Positions 1 to 9,044 are shown, numbered from the stretch's first letter. The stretch: 33,048 bases of DNA from Streptomyces sp. NBC_01381 (GCF_026340305.1 NZ_JAPEPI010000007.1:1-33048), one strand, 5' to 3'. Numbers and translations are program-made. Notes: generated by a model not told the origin, from the letters alone.

Positions 1-78
1 TTCGGCTGGTACGACAACGAATGGGCGTACTGCCAAAGGCTGTTGGACCTGACCACCTACGTCGGTGAGCGCCTGTGA
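1..78 (+). CDS. gap: Glyceraldehyde-3-phosphate dehydrogenase, C-terminal end (partial)
   Basis: Only the last 25 codons lie in the window. The peptide begins FGWYDNEWAYCQRLLDL and ends at a TGA at 76-78. The WYDNEW(A/G)Y segment is the hallmark C-terminal part of phosphorylating type I GAPDH, the glycolytic enzyme that makes 1,3-bisphosphoglycerate and NADH. The stop overlaps the GTG start of the next gene (GTGA, 75-78), so the two are probably cotranscribed and translationally coupled. This ties the GAPDH copy to the sugar-phosphorylase genes that follow. Identification is secure despite truncation; whether it is the main or a second gap copy cannot be seen. Confidence 0.9.
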   Translation, partial: FGWYDNEWAYCQRLLDLTTYVGERL

Positions 79-812
79 TCCCGCCCATCCTGCGGGGCGT
101 ACGGGCAGTTGTCCTCGACACCGACGGAGTGATCACCGATTCGGCGCGGGTACACGCCGAAGCATGGAAGCGAGCTTTTGACGCGTTCCTGGTGGAGCAT
201 CCGCCCGAACTCCCGGAGCAGCGAAGGGTGTTCGACGTACACGAGGACTATCTCCGGTATGTCGACGGCAAGTCGCGTCTCGACGGCGCCGAGTCCTTTC
301 TGGCTTCGCGCGGGCTGCGACTGCCGGCCGAGGCAGTGGAGGCGGTGGCCGCGGACAAGGAGTGCCGCTATGTCGAGCGGTTGCGCAAGGGCCATATCGA
401 CGCCTACCCGGGCACCGTCCGCCTGCTGCACGAACTGCGCGGTGAAGGCATTCCGCTCGCGGCGGCCTCCGCTTCCCGCCATGCCCGTGAACTGCTCCTT
501 CACGCAGGGGTGTTGTCGCTGTTCGATGCGCTCGTCGACGGCGCCGAGGCGGCCCGGCTCGGGCTGCCCGGGAAGCCGGATCCGGCGCTGTTCCTGGAGG
601 CGGCTCGCCGCCTCGGTGTGCCGGCGGCGGATACCGCCGTCGTAGAGGACGCGTTGGCCGGTGTCGAGGCCGGGCGGCGTGGCGGGTTCCGTGTAGTGAT
701 CGGCGTGGACAGGAACGCGGCGGCCGGCACCAGGGCGGCTCTGCTGCGGCACGGTGCGGACATCGTTGTGGACGACCTCGGGGAACTTCTGGACGGAGGG
801 GAAGGGCCATGA
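75..812 (+). CDS. HAD-family hydrolase, beta-phosphoglucomutase-like
   Basis: A 245-aa HAD superfamily protein. Motif I is LDTDGVITDS, with nucleophile Asp15 and acid/base Asp17. The C-terminal part has GKPDPALFLEAARRLGV and VVEDALAGVEAG, the usual motif III/IV of beta-phosphoglucomutases, and a helical cap lies between. Beta-PGM converts beta-glucose 1-phosphate to glucose 6-phosphate. That is the step needed after an inverting GH65 phosphorylase, which is the next gene and overlaps this one by ATGA (809-812). The GTG start at 75 overlaps the gap stop. Exact substrate is inferred from the partner gene; a generic sugar-phosphate phosphatase remains possible. Confidence 0.85.
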   Translation: MIPPILRGVRAVVLDTDGVITDSARVHAEAWKRAFDAFLVEHPPELPEQRRVFDVHEDYLRYVDGKSRLDGAESFLASRGLRLPAEAVEAVAADKECRYVERLRKGHIDAYPGTVRLLHELRGEGIPLAAASASRHARELLLHAGVLSLFDALVDGAEAARLGLPGKPDPALFLEAARRLGVPAADTAVVEDALAGVEAGRRGGFRVVIGVDRNAAAGTRAALLRHGADIVVDDLGELLDGGEGP

Positions 813-3213
813 CGGAGCCCATCGAGGACTGGGTCTGGGAGTACGAGGGGTACGACCCGGCACAGGAGCGGCTCAGGGAGTCGCTGTGCACGCTGGGCAA
901 CGGCTACTTCGCCACCCGGGGTGCCGCCCCCGAATGCCCGGCGGACGACACGCACTATCCGGGGACGTACGCGGCGGGCTGCTACAACCGGCTCACCTCG
1001 CACGTCGCGAACCGGCAGGTCGAGAACGAGGACATGGTCAACCTGCCCGACTGGCTGCCTCTTGCGCTACCGGCTGAAGGACCGTGACGAGATGGGGGAG
1101 TGGCTCACCCCGGACTCGACCGCGCTGATCGCGCTGCGTCAGTCCCTCGATGTGCAGTCCGGTGTCCTGGAACGCAATCTGCGCTACGAGGACGGGCAGG
1201 GGCGGGCCCTGGCGGTGCGCCAGCTGCGCGTCGTTCACATGGCTGATCCGCATCTGGCCCTGCTGAGGACCGAGTTCAGCCTGGAGGGTCGCGCCCAGCT
1301 GACCTGCAGGTCGAGGCGGCGTTGGACGGGAGCGTCAGCAACGCGGGTGTGGCGCGCTACCGGCAGCTGAACTCCAAGCACCTGACGCACGTCCACACCG
1401 GAGACGGCGACGGTCGCGACATCGTGTGGCTCCGCTGCCGCACGACAACCTCCGACGTACGGGTGGGACTGGCCGCCCGCACGACGGCGGGCTCCGCCAG
1501 GGCCGCGACGCTGCATGAAGCGGGCCGAGCCGCTCAACGCTTCGATCTCGACCTGGAACCCGGGCGTACCGTCACCGTCGACAAGACCATCGCCCTGCAC
1601 ACCTCCCGTGACCCGGCGATCAGCGACCCCCTGCAGGCGGCCGTCGACCGGGTCGGCCGGGCGCCCGGCTTCGAGGAGCTGCTCGACTCGCACCTCACCG
1701 CATGGGACCAGCTGTGGCGCAGGGCCGAACTGGACGTGCCCGGCGAGGCGGGCCGTATCCTGCGCCTGCACCACTTCCACGTCCTGCAGACGCTCTCCCC
1801 GCACACCGCCGACCTCGACGTCGGAGTGCCGGCGCGCGGGCTGCACGGCGAGGCGTACCGCGGCCATGTCTTCTGGGACGAGCTGTTCGTCCTGCCTTAC
1901 CTGAGCCTGCATTTCCCCGAGGTCTCCCGGGCTCTGCTGACCTACCGGCACCGACGCCTGGAGCAGGCGTGCACGGCGGCACGTGATGCCGGCCGCGCGG
2001 GGGCGATGTTCCCGTGGCAGAGCGGCAGCGACGGCCGTGAGGAGACCCAGGAGCTGCACCTCAACCCGCGCTCGGGGCGCTGGCTGCCGGACAATTCCCG
2101 GCTCCAGCATCATGTGGGTTCGGCGGTGGCGTACAACGTGTGGCGCTACTGCGAGGCGAGCGGTGACACCGAGTTCCTGCACACCAAGGGCGCCGAGATG
2201 CTGCTGCAGATCGCCCGTTTCTGGGCGGACTCGGCGACGTACGACGAGAGCCTCGGGCCAGGCACCGAATCCGCGGGGTGGTAGGTCCCGACGAGTACCA
2301 CGACGCCTACCCTGACGCCACGGAGCCGGGGCTCGACGACAACGCGTACACGAATGTCACGGCGGCCTGGGTCCTCGCCAGGGCCCTGGACGTGCTGGGT
2401 GATCTGCCCGAGCCGCGAAGGCGGGAACTCGTGGAGAGGATCGGGCTCGACGGCGGGGAGATCGAACTGTGGGAGGACGTGTCGCGCACCCTGTATGTGC
2501 CGTTCCACGAGGGGGTGATCAGCCAGTTCGAGGGATACGGGGAGCTCGCGGAGCTGGACTGGGACGGCTACCGCGCCCGCTACGGTGACATCCGGCGCCT
2601 CGACCGGATCCTGGAGGCCGAGGGCGACACGGTCAACCGCTACCAGGCCTCCAAGCAGGCCGATGTGCTGATGCTCGGCTACCTCTTCTCCCCGGCCGAA
2701 CTGCATTCCCTCTTCGGCCGGTTGGGATACTCGCTGGACGCGGAGATCTGGCAGCGCACCGTTGACCACTATCTGCGGCGGACCAGCCACGGCTCCACGC
2801 TCAGCGGCCTCGTGCACGGCTGGGTCCTTGCCAGGGTGCGGCGCGCGGGAGCCTGGAAGTTCGTTCAGGAGGCGTTGGCGGGCGACATCGCCGACCTGCA
2901 GGGCGGCACCACCGGCGAGGGCATCCACCTCGGTGCCATGGCGGGCACGCTCGACCTCGTACAGCGGGGCCTCACCGGCCTGGAGGCGCGGGGAGGCGCC
3001 CTCTGGCTGGACCCGGTGCCGCTCCCGGAACTCTCCGAGTACGGCTTCGCACTGCGCTACCAGGGGCACTGGGGCATTCGGCTGCGCATGCGACCGGGCA
3101 GGCTGCACATCGCCGTGCCCGCCTCCGACCGCTCGCCCATCGACATCGAACTGCCGGGCCGGGCCGTCTCCGTCATGCCGGGCGAGTCATGCGAACTGTC
3201 GCTGCCTGAGTGA
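809..3213 (+). pseudogene. GH65 disaccharide phosphorylase (trehalose/maltose/kojibiose type), three frameshifts
   Basis: Glycoside hydrolase family 65 protein of about 801 residues if repaired, a normal family length. It starts LCTLGNGYFATRG near the N terminus and contains GHVFWDELFVLPYL, the GPDEYHDAYPD segment with the family's general-acid Glu, and HGSTLSGLVHGWVLA near the phosphate site. These enzymes phosphorolyse alpha-linked glucose disaccharides to beta-glucose 1-phosphate. The reading frame moves 2 to 3 near 1062 (an extra T: cctcttgcgctac should read PLRY), 3 to 2 near 1290-1305 (one base short), and 2 to 1 near 2255-2262 (one base short, just before IRGVVGPDEYHD). Protein conservation on both sides of each break is intact, so sequencing indels or a very recent pseudogene are both possible. 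ATG at 809 overlaps the beta-PGM stop. Confidence 0.8.
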
Positions 3214-3215
3214 CG

Positions 3216-3271
3216 GGGCGAACGGTTGCTATCCGGGTGAGCTTTGATTCGCCCTCCGGGGGTTCACCCGG
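3216..3271. terminator. Possible hairpin terminator between convergent genes
   Basis: Two alternative inverted repeats lie between the GH65 stop and the convergent USP stop: GGGCGAA (3216-3222) with TTCGCCC (3248-3254), and CCGGGTGA (3233-3240) with TCACCCGG (3264-3271). No T tract follows, as is common in high-GC actinobacteria. The second stem overlaps the USP stop codon, so this is tentative. Confidence 0.3.
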
Positions 3272-4100
3272 GTACCACGGCCACGGGGCGCTGGGTGTGG
3301 TGGACGAGAGCGTTCGCCGCCGGGCCGAGCTTTGTTCCGTGACGGCCGACGACGATCAGTTCCGCCCGGGCCGAGGCGCGCACCAGGGCATCGGACGGGG
3401 AGTGCAGTACGACGTCCTGCAGCACCCGGACTCGCGGGTACTTCTCCCTCCACGGCCGCAGAGCATCGGCCAGGAGCCGCTCCTCCTCATCCTCCCAGCG
3501 GGCGCGGTCCTTCTCCGGCAAGGGGAACGGCATCCAGGCGGCAGCAGGCGTGGGGAGTGCCCAGGCGTGCAGGGCGCGCAGTCGTACGTTCGCGCGCATC
3601 GCGGCGTCGAACACGAAGTCGACTGCGGCCTCGACCGGTTCGCGAGCGTTTATGCCGAGAGTGACCACCTCGGGCCGGGATTCGGCGCGCCTGAGGGCGA
3701 GCCCGCTCGGCACCAGGATCACCGGACAACGGCAGGCTTCGGCGGCGCCCAGAGCCGTCGAGCCGAGCGCCAGTCCGGCGAACCCGTCGGCCCCGCGGGT
3801 GCCCAGGATCAGCAGGTCCGAGGACGTGGACAGGTCGAGCAGCGAGCGCGTTGTCGGGCCCGTCAGCCGCACACCCTCGATGTCCAACTCCGGATGGCGC
3901 CCCGCCAGCTCCGCCACGACTCCGCCGGGCAGTGGCACGGGGCGGTACGGCCACAGTTCCGCGAGCTCGTCCGGGGAGAGCGCGGACACATGGACCACCT
4001 TCAGCGGTAGACCACGCCGTACGGCTTCACGGGCCGCCCAGGAAGCGGCCGTGCGGCTGCGCGCGGAACGGTCGACACCCACGATCACTGAACGTCGCAT
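3264..4100 (-). CDS. Tandem universal stress protein (UspA x2)
   Basis: A 278-aa protein with two UspA domains (about residues 1-140 and 150-278). The N terminus is MRRSVIVGVDRSARSRTAASWA. Domain 1 carries the ATP-binding glycine loop (GTRGADGFAGLALGSTA) followed by CPVILVPSG. Domain 2 ends with VVGRHGTKLGPAANALVHHTQRPVAVVPG, a variant loop. ATG at 4100 follows an AGGGGA ribosome site; reading open further upstream is fortuitous. Double-domain USPs are a signature of actinobacterial hypoxia (DosR) regulons. It is divergent from hsp20, and the shared gap holds two candidate DevR-type boxes. Molecular function of USPs is poorly defined; ATP binding is expected. Confidence 0.88.
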   Translation of the reverse strand: MRRSVIVGVDRSARSRTAASWAAREAVRRGLPLKVVHVSALSPDELAELWPYRPVPLPGGVVAELAGRHPELDIEGVRLTGPTTRSLLDLSTSSDLLILGTRGADGFAGLALGSTALGAAEACRCPVILVPSGLALRRAESRPEVVTLGINAREPVEAAVDFVFDAAMRANVRLRALHAWALPTPAAAWMPFPLPEKDRARWEDEEERLLADALRPWREKYPRVRVLQDVVLHSPSDALVRASARAELIVVGRHGTKLGPAANALVHHTQRPVAVVPG

Positions 4101-4169
4101 CGCGGTTCCCCTGTCCGTGGTGAGGTGAACTTCCCCTCCCACGCTGATGGTTGTCCCGTTTGGCCGCCA

Positions 4170-4183
4170 GAGCCGATCGGGCA
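4170..4183. promoter_or_regulatory. Candidate DevR/OsdR-type box A
   Basis: GAGCC-GATC-GGGCA, a degenerate copy of the 5-4-5 repeat found at 12205 and 16902. Its start is exactly 21 bp from box B, i.e. two helical turns, in the divergent USP/hsp20 promoter region. It lies 70 bp upstream of the USP ATG. Weak alone; the spacing gives it support. Confidence 0.4.
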
Positions 4184-4190
4184 CGACCGT

Positions 4191-4204
4191 GGCCCGGTCG
4201 GCAC
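4191..4204. promoter_or_regulatory. Candidate DevR/OsdR-type box B
   Basis: GGCCC-GGTC-GGCAC matches the box at 12205 (GGGCC-GGTC-GGCCC) at 12 of 14 positions. It lies 70 bp upstream of the hsp20 ATG and 21 bp from box A. The position suits activation of hsp20, which is a classical target of this regulator class in mycobacteria. Confidence 0.55.
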
Positions 4205-4274
4205 TCGCCGATGCCAGACAGTGGCGCGACGCTGGAGGCGAGGAAGACGGGAACGAGCCTGTAGGGAGGGTGAC

Positions 4275-4700
4275 ATGAGCGGCATGATCGATAGGTTCCC
4301 GAGCTTGCCCTCGACGCTGCCGGACCTGTTCGGCTGGGTCGAGGCCGGGATCCCCGGGCTGCACCCGGCGCCCGGTGTGCACGGGATTCGGATCGAAGAG
4401 TCCTTCACGGACGGGACGTACTCCCTCTGTGCCGAACTCCCCGGCATAGACCCCGCCAAGGATGTCGACATCAGCGTGACGGAAGGCGTTCTGACGCTGT
4501 GCGCCGAGCGAACAGTCGAAACGGCGGACAAGCGGCACACGGAGTTCCGCTACGGCACATTCGCCCGCGCCGTCCGGTTGCCTGCCGGCGCACGCGGCGA
4601 CGAGGCGTCCGCGGTGTACAAGGACGGGGTTCTGACCATCACAGTCCCGGTGCCGGAAGGAAGCTCGGCAACCAGGACCATCCCGGTGCGGCACACCTGA
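4275..4700 (+). CDS. Hsp20/alpha-crystallin small heat-shock protein
   Basis: A 141-aa small heat-shock protein. The alpha-crystallin domain runs from about residue 35 to 135, with AELPGIDPAKDVDISVTEGVLTL-type beta strands, FRYGTFARAVRLPAG and YKDGVLTITVPV. The C-terminal IPV tripeptide is the usual I-x-I/V oligomerisation motif. These chaperones hold unfolding proteins without ATP. ATG at 4275 is preceded by GGGAGGG (4264-4270) at good spacing, so the longer open frame from 4125 is rejected. It resembles the HspX-type members of dormancy regulons. Boxes A and B lie upstream and a strong hairpin follows the stop. Confidence 0.92.
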   Translation: MSGMIDRFPSLPSTLPDLFGWVEAGIPGLHPAPGVHGIRIEESFTDGTYSLCAELPGIDPAKDVDISVTEGVLTLCAERTVETADKRHTEFRYGTFARAVRLPAGARGDEASAVYKDGVLTITVPVPEGSSATRTIPVRHT

Positions 4701-4723
4701 GCGCGATCCGCGCATGCCGCACT

Positions 4724-4759
4724 CGCCCGCGCGACCGAGTCGGTCCGGTCGCGCGGGCG
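4724..4759. terminator. Strong bidirectional hairpin terminator
   Basis: A perfect 13-bp stem, CGCCCGCGCGACC (4724-4736) with GGTCGCGCGGGCG (4747-4759), and a 10-nt loop. It sits between the convergent hsp20 (stop 4700) and USP (stop 4802) genes, 24 bp after the hsp20 stop. There is only a weak T-rich tail, CTTCGTGTTCT, which is normal for Streptomyces-like terminators. Confidence 0.75.
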
Positions 4760-4801
4760 CTTCGTGTTCTCCTGCGTTCACCTCGGCGTGGAGAGAACCT
4801 G

Positions 4802-5656
4802 TCAGGCGTGCGGAACGATCGCGACCGGGCACCGGGCGTGGTGAATCGCCGAGTGCGCGGTCCGTCCGAGACGCGCCCCCGCAGGGATACGGCGGCCGAC
4901 TACGAGCAGGTCGGCGTCCGCGGCCGACTTGACGAGATGATGGCCGGCCAGACCGTGCACGAGCCGCTCGGTGACCTGCGTTTCCGGGAACTTGTGCCGC
5001 CAGGGAGTGAGCGCTGCCGCGAGATGACGGGATTTCATCACCGTGGGATCGGTGGCATCAGCGGAGGGAACCAGGGGAATCGCCCAGGCGTGCACGACAT
5101 GGAGCGGTGCGCGGCGGGTGGAGGCAGTGCGGAAGGCGAACTCCAGCAACTCGTCGCAGGGCCGGTCCAAGTCCAGGCCGAGCACGACAGGGCGGCCCGG
5201 CTCTTCTGCCGATCCCTCTCGCTCGTCCTCGGGACGGTCTCCCGCCCGCACCAGGACGACCGGGCAGTCGGCTCGTGCCGCGACTGCCAGAGCCACCGAA
5301 CCGACCAGGACGCCCGCGAGCGCGCCGAAGCCGCGCGAGCCGAGCACCAACAGAGCCGACGTTTTGGACGTTGCCAGCAATGCCTCCGTCGGTGGTCCGG
5401 TGACCTGCTCGTCCAGGATCCCCAGGGCGGGGTGTGCGTAGGAGAGCTGGACGACGGCGCGGTCGAGCGCGCCACTCTCGCGGTGGAACGGGACCTCGAT
5501 CTCCGGCAGGTGGCTTCGCTCCGAGGGCTGGTCGTAGGCGTGGATGAGATGGAGCGGCAGATCGCGGCGCAGGGCTTCGAGGGCCGCCCAGTCGGCGGCG
5601 GCCAGGCTCTCGGGTGATCCGTCGATGCCGGCGGTGATGGTCTGAGGTGTGGGCAT
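4802..5656 (-). CDS. Tandem universal stress protein (UspA x2)
   Basis: A 284-aa double UspA protein. It begins MPTPQTITAGIDGSPESLAAADWAA. Domain 1 has the full nucleotide loop LGSRGFGALAGVLVGSVALAVA; domain 2 begins at PVVLGLDLDRPCDELLEFAF and ends VVGRRIPAGARLGRTAHSAIHHARCPVAIVPHA. The ATG at 5656 is preceded by GGAGGTG at about 7 nt. It is the last gene of a three-gene unit: the phosphoketolase stop is only 29 bp upstream. Its position directly after a catabolic enzyme suggests stress co-regulation rather than a direct enzymatic role. Confidence 0.88.
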   Translation of the reverse strand: MPTPQTITAGIDGSPESLAAADWAALEALRRDLPLHLIHAYDQPSERSHLPEIEVPFHRESGALDRAVVQLSYAHPALGILDEQVTGPPTEALLATSKTSALLVLGSRGFGALAGVLVGSVALAVAARADCPVVLVRAGDRPEDEREGSAEEPGRPVVLGLDLDRPCDELLEFAFRTASTRRAPLHVVHAWAIPLVPSADATDPTVMKSRHLAAALTPWRHKFPETQVTERLVHGLAGHHLVKSAADADLLVVGRRIPAGARLGRTAHSAIHHARCPVAIVPHA

Positions 5657-5685
5657 GGTGTGCACCTCCAGGGCGCGGTCGGAGA

Positions 5686-8037
5686 TCAACCCGTCCAGGT
5701 CCAGTCGGCGACCTCGGGGAGGTCGGTGCCGTGTTCGCGGATCCAGGTGTGGTGGCGTGAGCGGGTGTCGGCCATGGTCTGGCGGACGGCCGCGGCGCGT
5801 ACGGCGAGGCCGGGGACGCGGTCGATGACGTCCATGACTAGGCGGTAGCGGTCGAGGTCGTTGCGTACGACCATGTCGAAGGGCGTGGTCGTGGTGCCTG
5901 CCTCCTTGTAGCCGCGGACGTGCAGTTGTGCGTGTCCGGTGCGGCGGTAGGTGAGACGGTGCACCAGCCACGGGTAGCCGTGGTAGGCGAAGATGACCGG
6001 CTTGTCGGCGGTGAAGAGCGCGTCGTATGCGGAGCCGGCCATGCCGTGCGGATGTTCCTCCTGGGGAAGCAGCCGTGTCATGTCGACGACATTCACCACG
6101 CGCACGGCGAGTTCGGGCAGATGATCGCGCAACAGGGCGGCTGCGGCCAGGACTTCCTGGGTGGGGACGTCCCCCGCGCAAGCCAGGACTACGTCGGGCT
6201 CGCGGTCACCGGTCTCGGTTCCGGCCCACTGCCAGATGCCTGCACCGCGCGCGCAGTGGACACGCGCCTCGTCCAGGGAGAGCCAGTCGAAGCAGGGCTG
6301 CTTCCCGGCGACGACGACATTGACGTAGTCGCGGCTGTGCAGGACGTGCTCGGCCACGGACAGCAGGGTGTTGGCGTCCGGCGGCAGGTAGACGCGGACG
6401 ACCTCCGGGCTCTTGTTGAGGACGTGGTCCACGAACCCGGGGTCCTGGTGCGAGAAGCCGTTGCTGTCCTGGCGCCAGACGTGCGATGTGAGCAGGTAGT
6501 TGAGGGACGGGACGGGGGCGCGCCAGGGCAGCAGGCGCGAAGTCTTGAGCCACTTGATGTGCTGATTGACCATCGAGTCGACGATGTGCACGAACGCCTC
6601 GTAGCTGGAGAACAGGCCGTGGCGGCCAGTGAGGGTGTAGCCCTCCATCCATCCCTGGCAGAGGTGCTCGGAGAGGATCTCGGTGACGCGTCCGTCCCCG
6701 GAGAGGTGCTCGTCGGTGTCGAGGGTCTGAGCCTGCCAGGCCTTGCCCGTCACGTCGTACAGCGCGGCAAGGCGGTTGGAGGCGGTCTCGTCGGGACCCA
6801 CGACTCGGAAGTCCCGGCGCTCCGAGGTGTCCGCCATGATCCGCGCGAGCAGGCCACCAAGGACCCGGGTGGGCTCGTGCAGGGTGGCTCCGGGCTTGTC
6901 GACGGGGACGGCGAAGCGCTCCAGCGGCACCACGGGCAGATCGCGGGTGAGCAGGCCACCGTTGGCGTGTGGGTTGGAGCCCAGACGGCGGCGGGCGACG
7001 GGGACGCAGGCCAGAACCTCGGGGGAGGGGCGGCCGTGCTCGTCGAAGAGCTCCTGCGGCCGGTAGGAACGCAGCCACGCCTCCAACTGCTCCAGGTGGT
7101 CCTGGTTCTCGCGTACGGAAGGGAGAGGGACCTGGTGGGAGCGCCACGTGCCTTCGACGGGTACGCCGTCCACCGTCGCAGGACCCGTCCAGCCCTTGGG
7201 CGTGCGCAGCACGATCACCGGCCAGCGCGCACGGCCGTGCCCGGTCCCGCCCCGCGCGGCCTGTTGGATGGCGGCGATGCGGTCGAGGGCCTGGTCCATC
7301 GCCTTGGCCATCGCCTGGTGGACCTTGCGCGGGTCGTCACCGCTCACGTGCAGCGGCTCATGGCCGTATCCCTTGAGGAGGAAGTCCAGTTCTGCCTCGG
7401 GGATGCGGGAGAGCACGGTCGGGTTGGCGATCTTGTAGCCGTTGAGGTGGAGAATCGGCAGGACGGCGCCGTCGTGCACCGGATCGAGGAACTTGTTGGA
7501 GTGCCAGGAGGCGGCGAGCGGCCCGGTCTCGGCTTCGCCGTCACCGATCACGCAGGCCACCAGCAGGCCGGGATTGTCGAAGGCGGCGCCGTAGGCGTGC
7601 GCGAGGGAGTAGCCGAGTTCGCCGCCCTCATGGATCGAACCCGGAGTCTCCGGTGCCACGTGACTGGGGACGCCACCGGGGAACGAGAACTGCCGGAACA
7701 GCTTCGCCATGCCCTCCGCGTCCCGGGTGATATCGGGATAGGTCTCGCTGTACGAGCCCTCCAGCCAGGAGTTGGCAAGCACGGCCGGGCCGCCGTGCCC
7801 CGGCCCCCACACGCACAGCACGTCCAGATCGCGGTCCTTGATGACGCGATTGAGGTGCGTGTGGACGAGGTTGAGACCGGGGGACGTGCCCCAATGGCCA
7901 AGGAGGCGCGGCTTGATGTGCTCGGGCCGCAGCGGCTCGGTCAGCAAGGGATTGCTCATCAGGTAGATCTGGCCGACAGCCAGGTAATTCGCGGCGCGCC
8001 AGTGGGCGTCCAGGGTTGCCAGTCGGGCGGGTGCCAC
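5686..8037 (-). CDS. xfp: Xylulose-5-phosphate/fructose-6-phosphate phosphoketolase
   Basis: A 783-aa TPP enzyme, close to the usual length of about 790-800. N-terminal DAHWRAANYLAVGQIYL, GHWGTSPGLNLVHTHLNR, the TPP/Mg2+ segment VIGDGEAETGP followed by SWHSNKFLDP, and the SHQDPGF segment in the second half are all family hallmarks. The reaction splits xylulose 5-phosphate (and often fructose 6-phosphate) with phosphate to acetyl phosphate plus an aldose phosphate, bypassing lower glycolysis. The GTG start at 8037 is chosen because GGAGG lies 5-6 nt upstream and homology begins at once; the open frame continues upstream without homology. It lies between two USP genes in one unit. Acetyl phosphate made here could supply ATP through acetate kinase, not seen in this window. 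Confidence 0.93.
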   Translation of the reverse strand: MAPARLATLDAHWRAANYLAVGQIYLMSNPLLTEPLRPEHIKPRLLGHWGTSPGLNLVHTHLNRVIKDRDLDVLCVWGPGHGGPAVLANSWLEGSYSETYPDITRDAEGMAKLFRQFSFPGGVPSHVAPETPGSIHEGGELGYSLAHAYGAAFDNPGLLVACVIGDGEAETGPLAASWHSNKFLDPVHDGAVLPILHLNGYKIANPTVLSRIPEAELDFLLKGYGHEPLHVSGDDPRKVHQAMAKAMDQALDRIAAIQQAARGGTGHGRARWPVIVLRTPKGWTGPATVDGVPVEGTWRSHQVPLPSVRENQDHLEQLEAWLRSYRPQELFDEHGRPSPEVLACVPVARRRLGSNPHANGGLLTRDLPVVPLERFAVPVDKPGATLHEPTRVLGGLLARIMADTSERRDFRVVGPDETASNRLAALYDVTGKAWQAQTLDTDEHLSGDGRVTEILSEHLCQGWMEGYTLTGRHGLFSSYEAFVHIVDSMVNQHIKWLKTSRLLPWRAPVPSLNYLLTSHVWRQDSNGFSHQDPGFVDHVLNKSPEVVRVYLPPDANTLLSVAEHVLHSRDYVNVVVAGKQPCFDWLSLDEARVHCARGAGIWQWAGTETGDREPDVVLACAGDVPTQEVLAAAALLRDHLPELAVRVVNVVDMTRLLPQEEHPHGMAGSAYDALFTADKPVIFAYHGYPWLVHRLTYRRTGHAQLHVRGYKEAGTTTTPFDMVVRNDLDRYRLVMDVIDRVPGLAVRAAAVRQTMADTRSRHHTWIREHGTDLPEVADWTWTG

Positions 8038-8090
8038 GGTGCCTCCAGCATGTAGGGATTCGGGAGTGCGCCTCTGCGCACGGGGCGTAC

Positions 8091-8954
8091 TCAGGCGTGC
8101 GGGACGACAGCCACCGGGCATGCCGCGTGGTGCAGCACCGCGTGGTTGACGGGGCCGAGCTGCATGCCGACGTGCCCCTTGCGGCGGCGGGCGCCGACCA
8201 CCAGGAGATCCGCCGTGCGGGAGGCTTCGAGGAGCACGGTGCGCGCGTGGCCTTCGACGACCTTGCGGCAGACCGTGACGTCGGGATAGGCGGCCGTCGC
8301 GTCCCGTAGGGCCTCTTCGACCTGAGCCGTGGCACGCTGCTGATGTTCGTCGTGGACCGCGGTGGGGAAGTCGGGGACTTCCAGGGCCGGGCAGCGCCAG
8401 GTGCGAACGACGGTCAGGGAAGCGTTGAGCGCCTGAGCCTCGCGGAAGGCGAAATCCACGGCAAGGGTCGCCTCTTGAGGTAGGTCGATGCCGAGGACGA
8501 CGCTGCGGAAGCCGCCCTTCACGTTCTTCTCGTGGCCGCGCACGACGATCACTGGTGACACCGCGTGTGCGGCGACGGAGAGACTGACCGAGCCCAGCAG
8601 CAGCTCGGTGAGCTCGCCGCGCCCTCGGCTGCCGACCACGACGGCGCCGGCTTCAGAACCGAGTCGCGCGAGCGCGACGGCCGGGTCCTCGGACAGCACC
8701 TCGCTCGTCACCTTCACGGCACTGGTACGGCGTTGTGCGCGCTCGACCGCGGAGGCCGCGATGTGGTCCGAAAGGACCTGCACGGACGGCCGGTTGATGC
8801 CGAAGGACGGCTCATGCCCCTCGTACCACTCCCACCGCGACGCATGGACGACATGCAGCGGCACACCGTGCGACACGGCCTCGTCCACCGCCCAGTCCAG
8901 CGCGCGCAGACTCGGATCCGAGCCGTCGACTCCGGCGATCAGGGGCTTGTCCAC
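8091..8954 (-). CDS. Tandem universal stress protein (UspA x2)
   Basis: A 287-aa double UspA protein. N terminus (GTG) VDKPLIAGVDGSDPSLRALDWAVDEA. Domain 1 has VVGSRGRGELTELLLGSVSLSVAAHA with a complete glycine loop; domain 2 has VVLGIDLPQEATLAVDFAF and ends VVGARRRKGHVGMQLGPVNHAVLHHAACPVAVVPHA. The GTG at 8954 follows GGAAGG; an ATG at 8975 (MPEGGG...) is an alternative start. It is the first gene of the USP-xfp-USP unit and is divergent from the hydrogenase protease gene. The shared 169-bp gap holds boxes C and D, so both directions may answer to the same regulator. Confidence 0.87.
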   Translation of the reverse strand: MDKPLIAGVDGSDPSLRALDWAVDEAVSHGVPLHVVHASRWEWYEGHEPSFGINRPSVQVLSDHIAASAVERAQRRTSAVKVTSEVLSEDPAVALARLGSEAGAVVVGSRGRGELTELLLGSVSLSVAAHAVSPVIVVRGHEKNVKGGFRSVVLGIDLPQEATLAVDFAFREAQALNASLTVVRTWRCPALEVPDFPTAVHDEHQQRATAQVEEALRDATAAYPDVTVCRKVVEGHARTVLLEASRTADLLVVGARRRKGHVGMQLGPVNHAVLHHAACPVAVVPHA

Positions 8955-9030
8955 GGTGCCACCGCCTTCCGGCATGCCCCTGGCAGGGGCTCTGCTTCGG
9001 ACGGTTCCACCGAGGAGACCGGTCGGGGAG

Positions 9031-9044
9031 GGGCGAACCGGCCC
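9031..9044. promoter_or_regulatory. Candidate DevR/OsdR-type box C
   Basis: GGGCG-AACC-GGCCC keeps 9 of the 10 half-site bases and starts 20 bp before box D. It is 76 bp upstream of the USP start at 8954. Likely the secondary member of a tandem pair. Confidence 0.45.

Noticed and set aside
1055..2290. Programmed ribosomal frameshifting in the GH65 gene
   Set aside because: Three shifts of mixed direction (+1, -1, -1 type changes) with no slippery heptamers or downstream structures seen; indels are simpler.
5920..8055. 711-aa plus-strand open frame
   Set aside because: Antisense shadow of the phosphoketolase gene, with no domain of its own.
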